Shown piece by piece: positions 1-15,771 of a stretch of 64,000 nucleotides of DNA. The DNA is from Ceratodon purpureus (Eukaryota; Streptophyta; Bryopsida; Pseudoditrichales; Ditrichaceae): NCBI GenBank assembly GCA_014871385.1, contig CM026425.1, positions 7,355,243 through 7,419,242 on the forward strand. The letters run 5' to 3'. Position numbers and translations under genes: made by a program. How positions within the stretch are numbered: the first letter of the stretch is position 1; each line of letters starts with the position of its first letter. A model generated the notes under the pieces. It was not told where the DNA came from. It searched no databases and was given only the letters and a program-made list of their open reading frames with translations.

Positions 1-330
1 TCCCATGTCAGTGTACCACAAGAAGCTTAACTCATAGGCTCCTAGAATATCATGCAGCTGCAAATCCGTCTAACAGAAGCAAAGATAAAGCCAAAGGACC
101 AGCTTCAGAAGTGACCTGAAAGTGACCTGAAAGTGTCTTATAACAATATTTGTTTATTGAGAAATTTCTGGATTCCAATTCCATTCAACCGGAGAAATGG
201 AATAACGTTCTTGAAGAGAAACTCTGTACAATGGTGAGCACAAATATTGGAATTACGTGCATAACATGTGTGAGCAAAGAATCCAAGGCCAAGCTAAACA
301 TTGACTTCAATGCCTGATCTGCTCATTGCC
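1..330 (-). other. Probable 3' UTR of glutathione reductase
   Basis: Downstream of the stop codon at 331-333 on the minus strand; no other coding support in this stretch. Confidence 0.5.
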
Positions 331-4539
<4,209 letters not shown>

Positions 4540-5600
4540 CTTGACGTACAATATAGGACTGCAAATCCAACCATGTCCACCATATCAAAAATAGATTTCA
4601 GACTAATTCCACACAAAATCACTAAAACATGCAACAATACCGCAACTAAACACTCTAATCCAGAAAGTATGAAATCCAACAATGCATTCACGAATAACAA
4701 TGTGATCATATTTCGTAATATCCAACGTAGATTACCCAACCGACCAACAACCAGATATCTGAGAAAATCCACAACCTAATGTACACGTCCATCCAGTGCA
4801 GCAAACCAAGAACGGCTCATCAACAACATCCAACTCAGCTTTCTCCTACATAAAACTGCCTCAACAATTACCGATGACAAAACAAGCATCGACAATTTCC
4901 AACACTTCTCCCTGAACAACAAAATAACCTAAAATTGATCATCAAAACAGACAACCCATCACACTTTATTCACTCAAAATTTCCAATCAACAGAGCCACG
5001 AACACACAACATTCAGAAGCGACGGCACAAGCTGACAGAAACCCCACTACATGTGCATTCCATAATCCGCCACATGATTCATCCGTATGTAAATCCCAAG
5101 CAAACCACCCGAAAAGCAAACCAAACAAGAGAAAAAATCGAAAAAATCAGAACAGAAAGGAACAATTCACGACAAATGCCGCCGCAGCTACCAAAACCCT
5201 CAATCAACTCAACACCCAAAACACAACAACAGACTCCCAATCGACTCACCAAACCTCAAAACACAGATAACTTCCGCAGCGTCCACCCCAAACTCGCAAC
5301 TCAATTACACCAAACAGTCACGAACTCCGCAAATCTGAAGAGGCAGAACTTGATTGAAGGTAACCCACCTGAGGAACCCAAATCAGAGGCAAACGCACTG
5401 TGCTCGGGGATATCACCAAAATGGGACTGCAGCGGTGGGACGAAGCTGAAGAGGCAAGCTGAGGCAACACATGAAGTCCGTCAGCAGGGGTTTTGAAGCC
5501 TTTGTTAGGTAGACGTGGCGGAGCAGCAGCAGATGCAGCTTCGGGCGAAAAAGCAAGCAACCTTTCCCGAATCAAAAACTATTCTCTGAAGATTTTTCGG
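4540..5600 (-). other. Probable 5' leader of glutathione reductase with leader intron
   Basis: No ATG-initiated reading frame here joins the glutathione reductase start in frame. A strong donor (CAG|GTGGGT) reads on the minus strand at about 5371 and a reasonable acceptor (TTTGCAG|TCC) lies at about 4559, just 19 nt before the start codon, so a spliced 5' UTR with a roughly 0.8-kb intron is likely. The leader exon carries an open frame from 5575 to 5371 rich in Ala, Ser and Pro that looks transit-peptide-like. It begins after a stop with TTG, has no ATG, and is out of frame through the better acceptor. Confidence 0.5.
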
Positions 5601-6024
5601 ATGCACACGGTGGCCGCAAACTTTGCCTTTCCTCCTCACTAAATTGCCGACCCACTGTAAATCCGCAACCCGATACCCGTATTCCGGTAGGGTTTTAGCA
5701 TCCGCTGGGACATCCCTGCAACATGACCCCAACATCACCAGAAGCATGAATCTGCCACAAATCGATGTGTTTACATTCATCACCCACATCGGTGAAGGCA
5801 ATGCTTGAATTTCCTGTTGTCTGTCATGAACTAGCTCATGATCTGATGCCATCTTCTCCGGCTGTCGCATGAGCATGAGCTTGAAGTTGGTTCTACTGGT
5901 TTGATGATTTTTGGGAGCCTGATGTTGATTTTGATCCGGGGGATGGTTTGATTGACATGTAGGATGATGTAGCAGGTGAGGGTTTGAATTGCGGGCGTGG
6001 GCTGGCTGGTTTGATTGATCGGCT
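5600..6024. promoter_or_regulatory. Divergent promoter between GR and RPC3
   Basis: The two genes are head to head, with start codons about 1.5 kb apart and inferred transcript starts only a few hundred bases apart. The stretch has no coding support on either strand. The RPC3-side leader holds the start-stop pairs ATGTAG (5957-5962) and ATGATGTAG (5964-5972). A shared bidirectional promoter is an inference from spacing only. Confidence 0.45.
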
Positions 6025-9000
6025 ATGGCCACAGCGTTCGGGCGCACGTTGTGCTGCAACTTGATCCAGACGCACTTCGGAGACGTTGTGGAGGTAATAC
6101 TTGAAATTCTCTTCCGCTTACCTAGACGAAGAATTCTATCTTTGATAAGATTGATCTCAGTGATGGTGTTCGATGGTTGTTCTTGACTTTCTAGTTTGGT
6201 GTTTGTTTTGAAGCTGAGGGCCGGTGTTTGGTTTGAGTTGATCATGTGAATTTCGTGTCATGTGAGAGTGTGGATTGCGGTTTGGTGGCTTGGATCTTTG
6301 AGGAAGATGAGTACAGGCTGTGAGATCAGTTTTTCATGTGTTGAAGACTTTGGCAGATTGTTTCTGCAGTGGATCTGTGATGTTGTTGTTGGTGGTGAGG
6401 CTCTAGTAGGAAAACAGTGGAGCAGTGTGAGGGTTTTGTACTTCTTCTTGGAGCTCCTGAGTTGGGTCAATCTTTTCTGAACTACTAACATGTGCTTGAT
6501 TTTGATCTGGATTGCAGAGAGTTGTCGAGTGTTTGATAAATCGGGGCCCGCTGGCATTTGGGGACATATCCCGCTATTCTGAGTTGGGATCTGAAGCGGT
6601 GAAGAGTTCCATACTCGTCCTCATTCAGCACAGTTGTGTGCAAGCCTTCAAAGTGGAACACGAGGGTGAGATTAATTTTATCTGAGTAGTTGTTTCTTCG
6701 TCATGGGTTACTGGGTTGAAACATGTGCATCTTCTTGAGGGCTCATATCAAATTTAAATACGTGGGAGTTGAGGGACGGCGTCTGGGATAACTTTTCTAA
6801 TGATCCAAAGGGATCTTATTGCAGGAGCTAGTGCGACCGCACCTCGTCGTGTAGTTACGTATTATGTTGCCATTAGCGACAACATTTTCCATCGCATGCG
6901 CTTTCCAAAGTTTCTTGTGGCAGTGCGTGAGGACTTTGGTGAAGAGGTTAATAGCTTGACATATAACTCCACTGCTGGTTTGGTTTGGACCTATTCAAAC
7001 TGTATTCGTAAGGAATGCCAGGAGCCACAATATCTAATTACGCATCTCCGAATAGATCCTCTAATTTATGCACTCAACAATATAGTGCATTTTTTATTCG
7101 CAGAGTTCTTAATTTCTTTAGAGTTTATTCGACTTTGAATGTTGGTTTTTGTTACTAGGTAAAGGTTCCCTTTCTTTCTTGAAAATTGACATCGCTGTGT
7201 GGTTTTCTAAGACATTTCCCAATCGTATGTAGGCAGAGTCATTGGTGGAGGGGCTTCTTGAACACGGTCGGCTTACTCTGGAGCAGATCATACAACGGAC
7301 TGCTGCAAAAGCTGCGAAAGGTTGGTTTCATGCATCAAGTGAATATGTTGTAGATGGATGTTATATGCACTTCAGAAATAACGTATGGCAATTCTGACTT
7401 GAATATATCGACTGGTAGAGTGTTGATTTTCACAGTCTACTCGACATGATATCATTCCAGGAGCTAGCATGCCAATAACTGAGTTGGTTCTATGTTCCCT
7501 GACCAGCGGAAGGAGAGGTTGCAAATGAGGTGAAAGAAACTTTTACAAAACTAGTGACGGCACGATTTATTGAGCGGTGTCCATCTCCTGAACCGTGGTT
7601 GAACCAGAAGGACCCTCGAGAGCTTCTAAGCAAAGTTGCACGCGGTGCTTCTGTAAGTCCATGCATTGCTCTGAGAAATTGTAGTTAAGTCGTGCCATTT
7701 GAGTACGAGCGTCATTATTGGATATTCAGCCTACTGTGCCTTGTTGTACATACTGATAGCGTAATTTCATGTGGCCCAAGTAATTCTCTGCTTCTAGTTG
7801 TGACTTTCATTCATTGTTGAACAGAAAGTGCGTGGACCAGTTTTGTCTGCGGAAGACATTGTTCAATCTGAAGTTGTGCAGCGCGTTATCAAAGCTGCAG
7901 CTCCGTTGGAGACACAGAGATTTCAACTGCCTGTATCCATGGCTGGATTGGGTGTCTCAGATTCGGACAGCCAGATGGCTGAAGGCAGTCAGGCGTCAGA
8001 GAAGGTGTGACATCCTCTGTACCACTAGATGATTATATTTCCTTCACTGAAGAAATTTCAAGTGGATCAACTGCATCTGCTTGCATACTCGACTAACGTC
8101 AGATTTTATGACCTCTAATGTTTTGGTGGTACAGAGGAAGCTTGAGGCCCTTGAGATGGATATGAAGACCGCTGCTGCAGTAGATGAGAAGGAGGTTTTG
8201 TGGCGTGTTAATTTCGAGGAGTTTTTGCGGAAAATGAGACATCAGGTGACATCTTAGAAGTCATTTTAGCCTGAATGTATTCATGTTGCATGTAGTGTTG
8301 GGATAGATTGGCAACAATATCGTTGAACATGCATTAATCTGAGGATTATTAAGTTGTTTTACTCTTGATGTTATTGACAAGCTGCCTTTGTGCCTAGATT
8401 ATTATATTATCCGAGGCAAAGACATGTTTCAATGCATTGTATTGGTATCGATAGATCTTCCTCGTCTCATATGAATACCTTCTTCAGCACTAGTGATATT
8501 GATACTGACTTGGGCTTGGATCTTGGTAGACATGTGTTGATACGGTTAAAACTGAGCTCGACATAGGGGCTTCTGTAGTTTTAAGCGCAATGCTTCAGGC
8601 AACACGGAAAGACGAGACATCCGTCAGACAACATCATTCAGGTACATATCTTTGACCCTTACATGCATGATATCTCAAATATGTTAGTCGAGCTCTGTCA
8701 GATTTCCAATCTTTCTTGTATCGGACTCACTGAAACTATGTTGGAGGGTTTAGTTCCTCTATCTATGGATGGCATCACACAAGCTGTTTGGTCAACACCA
8801 GACGGCCAACACATGCCTCTGGAACGCATTCGAAGTTCGGTGCAACAACTTGCGTCTGATAAAATTGGATATATCTCGAGAGCTGGGGAAAGAGCAGGAC
8901 CTGCTCTAGGAGGCAACAGCTACTCCGTTAGTATCCTAGCTTGTCTCGAAATTAATGATGAGCAGTACTTGTTTACTACTTACCGGTTTTGTTCTGACAA

Positions 9001-10466
9001 TAATCGGATGATGTTATCCGGGTAATGACTTGATATTCACGACATAATCAGGAGCTTTTATTCCTGTGTCTCTCTCGTGATGACGATTTTACTTGGTCCT
9101 TCTAGTCAGGTTGTTTGAAGAATTTTCAAAGGAAGCCTTAACTTGTTTAAGCAGATATGCACAACATTATAGAGGCACGTCAAAAGAGCGAGGTAATCTT
9201 TGTGCTGACTGGCAGTGCTGGAGTCTGGAGCTCTATGTCTGTCTATTCTTTGCATTGTTTGTTTGGAAGCTTTGGGTTTTGATTGAGTTCGAATCCTACT
9301 TTGTATAATCCGGGTTATAAACATAATTATATGAATCTTACAATCTACCAAGACTCGCCTGTGTAGGTGGAAGGCATTGTTTTGCAGCGATTTGGAAGAG
9401 AGTGCTGCCGCATTTTTAGACTTTTGGTCAGAAAGGGACAACTCGAACAAAAGCAGGTAAGTTTCTGGTTTAGTACACTTGCCTTCACCTTCTACAAATC
9501 CTCTGATAGAGATCTGCATGGGCTGAAATAGGCATAATTTGCTATTATTTTCCTCCAGATTGGTGAGCAAGCCATGGCGCCCAAAACTGTGAAAGCGCTG
9601 CTTTATTGTCTCCTCAAGGAGCAGTACGTTCAAGTTCAGGTGGGTTTCAGATGGTGCTCAATTTTTCTCTCTGAAGTGGCACGAACAAATTGATATGTCT
9701 TAAGAAGCATGCAGATAAGGACTCGAACAAGTCGTGGATCAACAATGGATAAAGCATCCTAAAATATCTGCAGATTTATTTACAAGATCGTTATCCCAGT
9801 GGGGCGTTGTGATTTTGTTTTTTCGAACGAGACATAGAGCAAATATTCTCTTCCCCTTGCGCGTCTTTCATGTTAAAAATGAATATTATGATTATACCTT
9901 TGTATCATATGTTGGTTTAGAATGTCAGAAATATTTGGCTTAAAAAGAACGTACTTGCTGATGAAGCAGGAAATTGCCAGGACTTCAGAGCACGTGGCAC
10001 GTCAGTCTATATTTCTGTGGAAAGCGGATTATCAAGTTGTGCTCCACAGAGTTTTAGATGACTTATACCATGCCGCAACAAACCTTTGCCTTCGACACGC
10101 ACACGAAATCCGTAAGGAACAAGAGGTAATCTGCTCATCGATGCAGGCTGCATGCTCATTCTTTCTAGCTAGTTGATGGTGTACAAACACAAGGTCAGGG
10201 GACTCATCAGACAACTTCATGAGACCATGTTAAATACGGTGCACCTCTATCCGCACACGCATCTATTGATGTTGTGGTTGGCTCTTTCCCAGGTATTGGA
10301 ACTTGTGGATCAGCTTGATGCAAGAAAAGATGCTGGGAGTGATGCTCATGTGACATTGACTAGTGATCAGCAAGAGCAAGTGAAGCGTATCAGTCGTATC
10401 ACCAAAATTCTGGATGTTTCATTGTTAAAACTAGATGACACGATATTGCTTTTCCATGACTTCTGA
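6025..10466 (+). CDS. RPC3: DNA-directed RNA polymerase III subunit RPC3 (C82/POLR3C)
   Basis: Subunit of the Pol III RPC3-RPC6-RPC7 initiation subcomplex; acts in the nucleus on tRNA, 5S rRNA and other Pol III genes (family knowledge). Fourteen exons: 6025-6093, 6518-6665, 6825-6946, 7233-7320, 7507-7652, 7825-8004, 8135-8245, 8530-8641, 8688-8930, 9154-9191, 9367-9456, 9559-9639, 9970-10125, 10293-10466. Phases agree and the product is 585 aa, slightly longer than the human protein. Family features: N-terminal winged-helix stretch (THFGDVVERVVECLINRG, then SSILVLIQHSCVQAF), a central EDFGEEAESLVEGLLEHGRL helix pair, winged helices around IVLQRFGRECCRIFRLL and KALLYCLLKEQYVQVQ, then SIFLWKADYQ, and a C-terminal coiled-coil-like tail ending TILLFHDF. 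The exon 9 acceptor (TTAG at 8687) is the least certain junction. Exon 9 needs the donor A|GTATCC at 8930 to keep frame. Confidence 0.94.
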
Positions 10467-12111
10467 GGTCATACCACACCTGGAGTGGCGATCGACTATG
10501 AATGCTTTTGCCGTTTGATGCCTAAATGACATTAAGTGATATACGGTTACCCACATGGGCTTTCACGAAACAGAAACATAATCTGTTGGTGCAGCATCGG
10601 TCCTTTCCCATATCACAGTTGATCATTTAGCTTGAGGACAAAGTGAAACTGATGATGATGGTCCTAAACATTTACTGTCTCCACTCAAATAGAGTCGGAC
10701 TGTACCCAATCCGTTGCAGCAACTAGAGCCAGAGGTAAGAAAACTTTCTCAACTTTCAGAGAATTTCAGAATGGGAATTTTGCAGAGTTAGAAAAAATCT
10801 CATAAGCCAGGATGCAGCTGACAGAGGTAACAATGCTCCTGGCCCTGCCTGAAACACTGAGCCATTTAGCAGCTTTGTTGAAGTTTTGGAAATTATATGT
10901 CAGAGACTAGATCATGTTAGCTCCATCTCCAGATCAAGATCGGTTCAAGGTTGGTATCTTCTGGAACAATCTCTGACATGACAAACTTCAACAAGTACAT
11001 ACTCAGTTGTTCAGTGTAGCGGAGGTCAGCTAACGAGAGTGCATCGTTGAGGGTGCACAGGTAGATATATAGGCAGAATCTGTAGAAAGATAGACCTCCC
11101 TGTTACAAACTGTCAGTGACGAGAAAGTTATCAGGGATGAACTTTGTGGCCCACAAATATATCATCCAATACAATCATAGTACATATACGTATATTAATA
11201 CCACGTCTAGTACATGCGAGAGGTGTATTCATTGACACAAGTCCAGAGGAAGAACGGGAGAAGAAATTGCAGCAGTGGAGAGCTGCTCTTGAGACGTCGC
11301 AGGCATCACAGGGTTCCGCTTGGCTAGTCTCTCGGATTATCATTGCTTGACACGTGTCACAATGGCTAATGGCGCCGGCGCCATATGACAACTCCGACTC
11401 CTACACCGTCCTGGAAACCCCAACATGAAGTTTGAGAGTATTTTCACAGCAACGGCTAAATCATGTCATGCTGATTCGCTGAAGCAAGAACCTCACACTT
11501 GAAGTATTTCCAAAACACGGAAGGTAAACTGATATAAGTTACAAAATATCAAATCGGCAGGAGGAATCTGATTTCTGATTCAAATGTTTTCAAAATTTTG
11601 AGACCACGTTTGATGCATGACATGATCATGAGGTAAATTTTGAGCTTGAACCAATTGGAGATTATTGCAGCGACCTCATCATCATGTTCCAGGACAGATA
11701 GACTGTGATGGAGACGGGTTCTGGAGGAGAGGACAGAGAACACGAGAGAGCAAGCTTGCAATTTTCCGAGAGGGAAACCTCTGGCACATGCACAGGATCC
11801 AGCGAAAATGGTGGTTGCTTGCTTGCTCGCTGATCGAGTTGATTGGGAGGATGATTGTTGGAGCACAATTGCGACCAGTTCTTGATCTGTGAACAGGTGC
11901 TGATTGTTGTTCGAGTTGGCGCAGACGGAGGTGATGTGTCCATTGGATTTAGGTAGTTTGATGGTTTGAGTTTGATTGCTGGGTTGGTGTCCGGGCTTTG
12001 AGCTCAGTTCAGGTTTGGTGAATTTAGCTTCATAGTTTGTGACCTTGGGTGGTGTGTTGATCAGCTTGATGAGAAGTAAGTTGTTCAGTGAGGAAGAAGT
12101 TTTTGAGGTGT
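10467..12111. other. Intergenic: RPC3 downstream region
   Basis: RPC3 3' UTR probably extends into the first few hundred bases. A 69-codon plus-strand frame at 11144-11350 has a coding-like stretch (EEEREKKLQQWRAALETSQ) but no recognisable start, splice partners or family. The 11.5-12.1 kb part is pyrimidine-biased with open frames on the minus strand that look like composition effects. No gene is supported. Confidence 0.4.
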
Positions 12112-12528
12112 GGCCGGCCCTCGCCACTAAGGGCTCCCCAGTTCAAGGGAGCGCGGACGCTGCCCGGGGAGCCCTTCTGCTCGCCTAGCCTCGCCCTCAC
12201 GGCTGTGGTCCCGCATGTTTCCGCCCGTTCCCGCCTGTGGGGGCACTTGGCTCTCCAAATAATTGAATTCAATTGTACTATCCTGTCCCTGCGGCGTAGC
12301 CGCAGTAGTTCCCTACGCCGGAACGGCGTCTTAGGGTTGATGACTCCTTTGTCGAATATTCTCCATCCTCTTTGGGTTGATGACATGTTTTGGTTAGTAT
12401 TTTGGGAACATGAGGGAACACGCGGAACCGCGGCCGTGAGGGCGAGGCCAGGCGGGCAGAAGGGCTCCCCGGGCAGCGTCCGCACTTCCCCTGAACTGGA
12501 GAGCCCTTAGTGACAAGGGTGGGCGGCA
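12112..12528. mobile_element. GC-rich foldback element (long terminal inverted repeats)
   Basis: Arms of about 120-130 bp at roughly 12112-12238 and 12408-12528 are inverted copies of each other with few mismatches. Both contain CACTAAGGGCTC, then CCAGTTCA, then GCGGACGCTGCCCGGGGAGC, and then a block around CCTCGCCCTCACGG. The spacer of about 170 bp contains a small perfect hairpin (CTGCGGC/GCCGCAG, 12289-12305) and the repeated word GGGTTGATGAC. The strong GC contrast with the flanks and the long arms suggest a non-autonomous TIR DNA transposon, Mutator- or CACTA-like. No convincing target-site duplication was found, so the superfamily is open. Confidence 0.75.
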
Positions 12529-14215
12529 TTTCCACAACCGTCATAATGATGTATAATTAGGCAATCAGTATTTATGTACATGGCGGAAATATTACAGTGA
12601 TTTGTGTGTCTCCTAATGATGCCCTGCAGTACGTCGCCCTTGCAATAATTAAATTAAAAAGCAACGAATAGTTACCCAGTTTTTGAACGTTAAAGAAACT
12701 TCAAGAGCATAAGTCTGTGGATTAAAAATATGTAATTCCTAGGTATGGATTCTGACCATGATGTTTTCTATTTCTAATCCAATCTACTCTAAATTTGCAA
12801 AAGATGTTGAAATTCATAAAAATTTGAAATAAATTTGGAATTATATAAATTTTAAAATTTTAAAGACTATGTAAAGGTATCTCTTGCTGTCAATGAAATT
12901 ACTACCCTACTATCTATGTTATTGAGCCATCAGATTTTGTCACATTTGATGAAGTAAAATAATTCTTTTTTAGAATGATTATAAAACGGAATTATATTTT
13001 ATGGTTTTTTTTTTTTTTTTTTAAATTACAAAAACATCATTTAAATATGACCTATTTGAAGACAAAATGTTGGCTATTGCAAAGTACATCCATACATAAT
13101 ACAAAATTTATGTCAAATGAAATATGAACTCATAGAAAGTCTTCTAATTATTTGAATTATTACATTACATTCAATACATTTCTTTTATTCTTTGCAATAT
13201 GTGAATTTAGTTTTTGAATGTGACATTGAATAAAGATGTGTGGTAGTACCATATAAGTTATTTACATCAAAAAGTGCACTACATAAATTATATTTTTTTG
13301 TAAATTTGAGACATTCTATTTATTTATTGAAGGCTATAACTTTTTACAAATGGCAAGTATTTTTTATCAAGATTGAAAGTAGAAAATAATTCAACAAATA
13401 GATTTATCCTTCAAGACAATAAATCTTGAGAGGTGAATAGCACTTGTAGTGAAAACAAATGTTTGGAATGTGACTCTAAAAGAGATTTTTATAAAAAAGC
13501 TATTGAAATGTAGAAGCAAGTATTTGCATCAAGGACCTTTTGAATACTAAAATGCAACCATAACCTAATCTAAAGATGAAATGTGTAGTTTAATAGTACT
13601 TTTTTTTTCAAACAAAAAAATAAAGCAGTTTTTTAAAAGCTTTAAATTGCCATGTGAAATGAATTACCAAGGTACATTTCAATATCTGATAACTGCCTAG
13701 CTTAAACATTCTTCTTTACCTTATTGTATCTCATACTGCATATCCATATCCTCCACCATCTTGGTGTTTGTGATTCAAATACAGATATAAAATACCAAAT
13801 AAATAGACACTAGATTCATAAGGGACCTAAGTTTTATTCTTCAAATTTGTTTTAAATTTTGTGGTAAGGAGTATAATAACTAGTATTTACTTAAGATAAA
13901 AATAATTGAATCTACTAAAATAAGAAGTTTAGTGCCTTATGCATTAATATAGCGTATAATTAAAGTACAAATCCACTATGTTTCAAAAGTAATGTACACT
14001 AAACACTTACAGATCAAGACCATATATAGACCCCCTGAAAACCAAACACCAAGAATGAGTTTTTTTATTTCTCCTCAACAAATGTGGCTAGGAGGCTTGG
14101 TTGTGTTCATTTTTCTAGTTCTTCCCATTTTGGGGTCCTTAGATCATTTTTTGTGTTTGATTTAATTTCGGGGCATATGGCCCTGAATTAGTCCGCACAT
14201 GCCTGCATGTTACCA
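12529..14215. other. AT-rich intergenic region
   Basis: Very AT-rich sequence with homopolymer runs (a T run near 13005-13021) and no open frame of coding quality on either strand. No RNA gene or element end was recognised. Confidence 0.6.
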
Positions 14216-14218
14216 TAA

Positions 14219-14807
14219 GGGCCGCTTTACACCTAGGGGCCGGGCCATTTCAGCTCCTTTTAGGGCTGAAATCCTCAATCGTGATGAAAAAATCGGCCCC
14301 AACCCCTTTACACCTAGTCCTCGGGCCAATTTGGTGGCAGAATTTTTTTAATCAAGAAATGCAAGTTCTGACATGGCCCGAGCTCGGTGAATTGGGTGCA
14401 CCGAAAATGGAAGGCCAACTCTTGGCCTCGAGGCCAATGTCAGAATTTAATTAAAAAAATATTACACATTAAAAAGTCCTCTCTCTTCAACCAATCACAA
14501 TGATTCCTGTGACCGCAGGGTATTTAGCCCACCACCTTGAAGACACAAGGATGGAGCCTATGATAATCTCATCCACCATATCCTTCTTTGCTCCTTCATG
14601 TCCACCTTCAATAATTGATTGTTTTTCTAGATTTATTGGATAGGCCCGGCTTCTTGGCCCAAAGGCCATTACATATGGGAAAATTGACCCCCATTCTAAT
14701 CTTATTATAATGAGGACTTGAGGCCGGCCCCAACCCAAAAATGGGCTGAAATTTCAAGCAATTGGCCTCAAGAAAAGTTGGCCCGGCCCCTAGATGTAAA
14801 GCGGCCC
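14219..14807. mobile_element. PIF/Harbinger-type non-autonomous element with TAA target duplication
   Basis: The element begins GGGCCGCTTTACACCTAGG and ends with the near inverse, CCTAGATGTAAAGCGGCCC. It is bounded on both sides by TAA (14216-14218 and 14808-14810). Trinucleotide TWA duplications with GGGCC-type ends are the hallmark of PIF/Harbinger elements and Tourist-like MITEs (established). A second partial copy of the terminal motif (CCCTTTACACCTAG) lies inside near 14308-14322, so the left end appears subterminally duplicated. The interior has an 83-codon minus-strand frame without transposase motifs, so it looks non-autonomous. Size is 589 bp. Confidence 0.85.
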
Positions 14808-15696
14808 TAAACCCCACTCAACACACTCAACACAACACTAGCTGGGGCAGAGATTGGGCCCCAGTCCTCCCACCCCCTCCCGAACCTGGGCTCCAAGCCA
14901 CACTAACTTAGACGAGGGGATTTGGACAGTTCCCTGAGGAAGCATGATAACAATATGATCCCATGATACCATGATGCATTAACTTATGTACAGCAATCAT
15001 CCCATCCCATGTTGACAGAGCGACCAAACATTTGTTCCAACCACTTCACTCCACTCCAGCAGCAGCAAGTGCACATCATATGATCCAAGCAGACCAACTA
15101 CGGTATTCTTTTTCTGGTAAACTAACTTATCATAGATCAAAGGACTTTGTCGACTGCCGAGTCTCTACCTTATTCAACACTGCCCAATCAAACTCCAACG
15201 CCTGTGTCACAAGGAAGGAAAACAAATAAAAAAGAGACGAGTCCCAACAACAGTCCATCATCATCTATCGAAACATTCATTCGCCCACAACCATTCATTC
15301 ATTCACCCCTTCACAAATACTCATCCATCCATGTCCAGCCATACACATGTTTGATATACTACTACGGTAGTATTTTGTGATTCATCTCATTCATCCTTAT
15401 TAGGGCACCCATTCATCAATGCATGCATGCGTTCATTCACGTGGTACGGTAAAGCCCCAAACGAGGAGTGATCGGAGGAGAGGCCGGCGCGCCGGGACGC
15501 TCCGCCCCCACTGCGGCGAAATTCCATCGCATCGCGCTCTGGCACAGTCGAAGGCTCACGCAAAAGGCGAAGGCAATCCGATACTCGCCATCACAGCGCA
15601 GCTGCTAAGTTAGTTCTTGTGTTACTACTTGTACTGTCGACTTTCAAGTGGTTCTAGTTCTAGTGCGATCTTAGTGTTAGTGTTCAGTGCCAGGCA

Positions 15697-15733
15697 GGGT
15701 TGGGTTGGGGTGGGTTGGGGTGGGTTGCAGGGG
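15697..15733 (+). promoter_or_regulatory. Putative G-quadruplex tract in 5' leader
   Basis: GGGTT/GGGGT repeats on the coding strand about 40 bases before the start codon. The runs and 1-2-base loops meet the standard G-quadruplex pattern. Presence in the mature mRNA is inferred. Confidence 0.5.
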
Positions 15734-15737
15734 ATTA

Positions 15738-15761
15738 ATGAGGTGCGAGCAGTGGAGGTGA
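15738..15761 (+). CDS. Short upstream ORF, LRRC40-like leader
   Basis: ATG followed by six codons and TGA (MRCEQWR), ending 10 nt before the main ATG pair at 15772/15775. It would be met first by scanning ribosomes if this part of the leader is transcribed. Its function is unknown and it may simply dampen translation. Confidence 0.35.
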   Translation: MRCEQWR

Positions 15762-15771
15762 GGTGGGAGCA

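Larger units (their letters stand above)
14811..15771 (+). promoter_or_regulatory. Promoter and 5' leader region of the LRRC40-like gene
   Basis: No coding support. A GC-rich island around 15470-15560 is followed by a G-tract array at 15697-15733 (seven runs of three or more G) and then a seven-codon upstream ORF at 15738-15761 that ends 10 bases before the first main ATG. Extent of the leader is inferred. Confidence 0.5.

Noticed and set aside
5371-5575. Transit-peptide-like frame upstream of glutathione reductase
   Set aside because: It starts after a stop with TTG, has no ATG, and the best acceptor before the GR start is out of frame with it. Only a weak AAG|ATG acceptor would join it in frame.
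5505-6245. 246-codon minus-strand open frame
   Set aside because: Antisense to the RPC3 first exon and leader; no homology-like motifs and no proper start.
9270-9310. tRNA-like T-loop (GAGTTCGAATCC) in an RPC3 intron
   Set aside because: No matching acceptor stem, D-loop or anticodon arm could be found around it.
12112-12528. CRISPR-like or structural-RNA interpretation of the foldback
   Set aside because: Only two inverted copies, no regular spacers; better explained as terminal inverted repeats.
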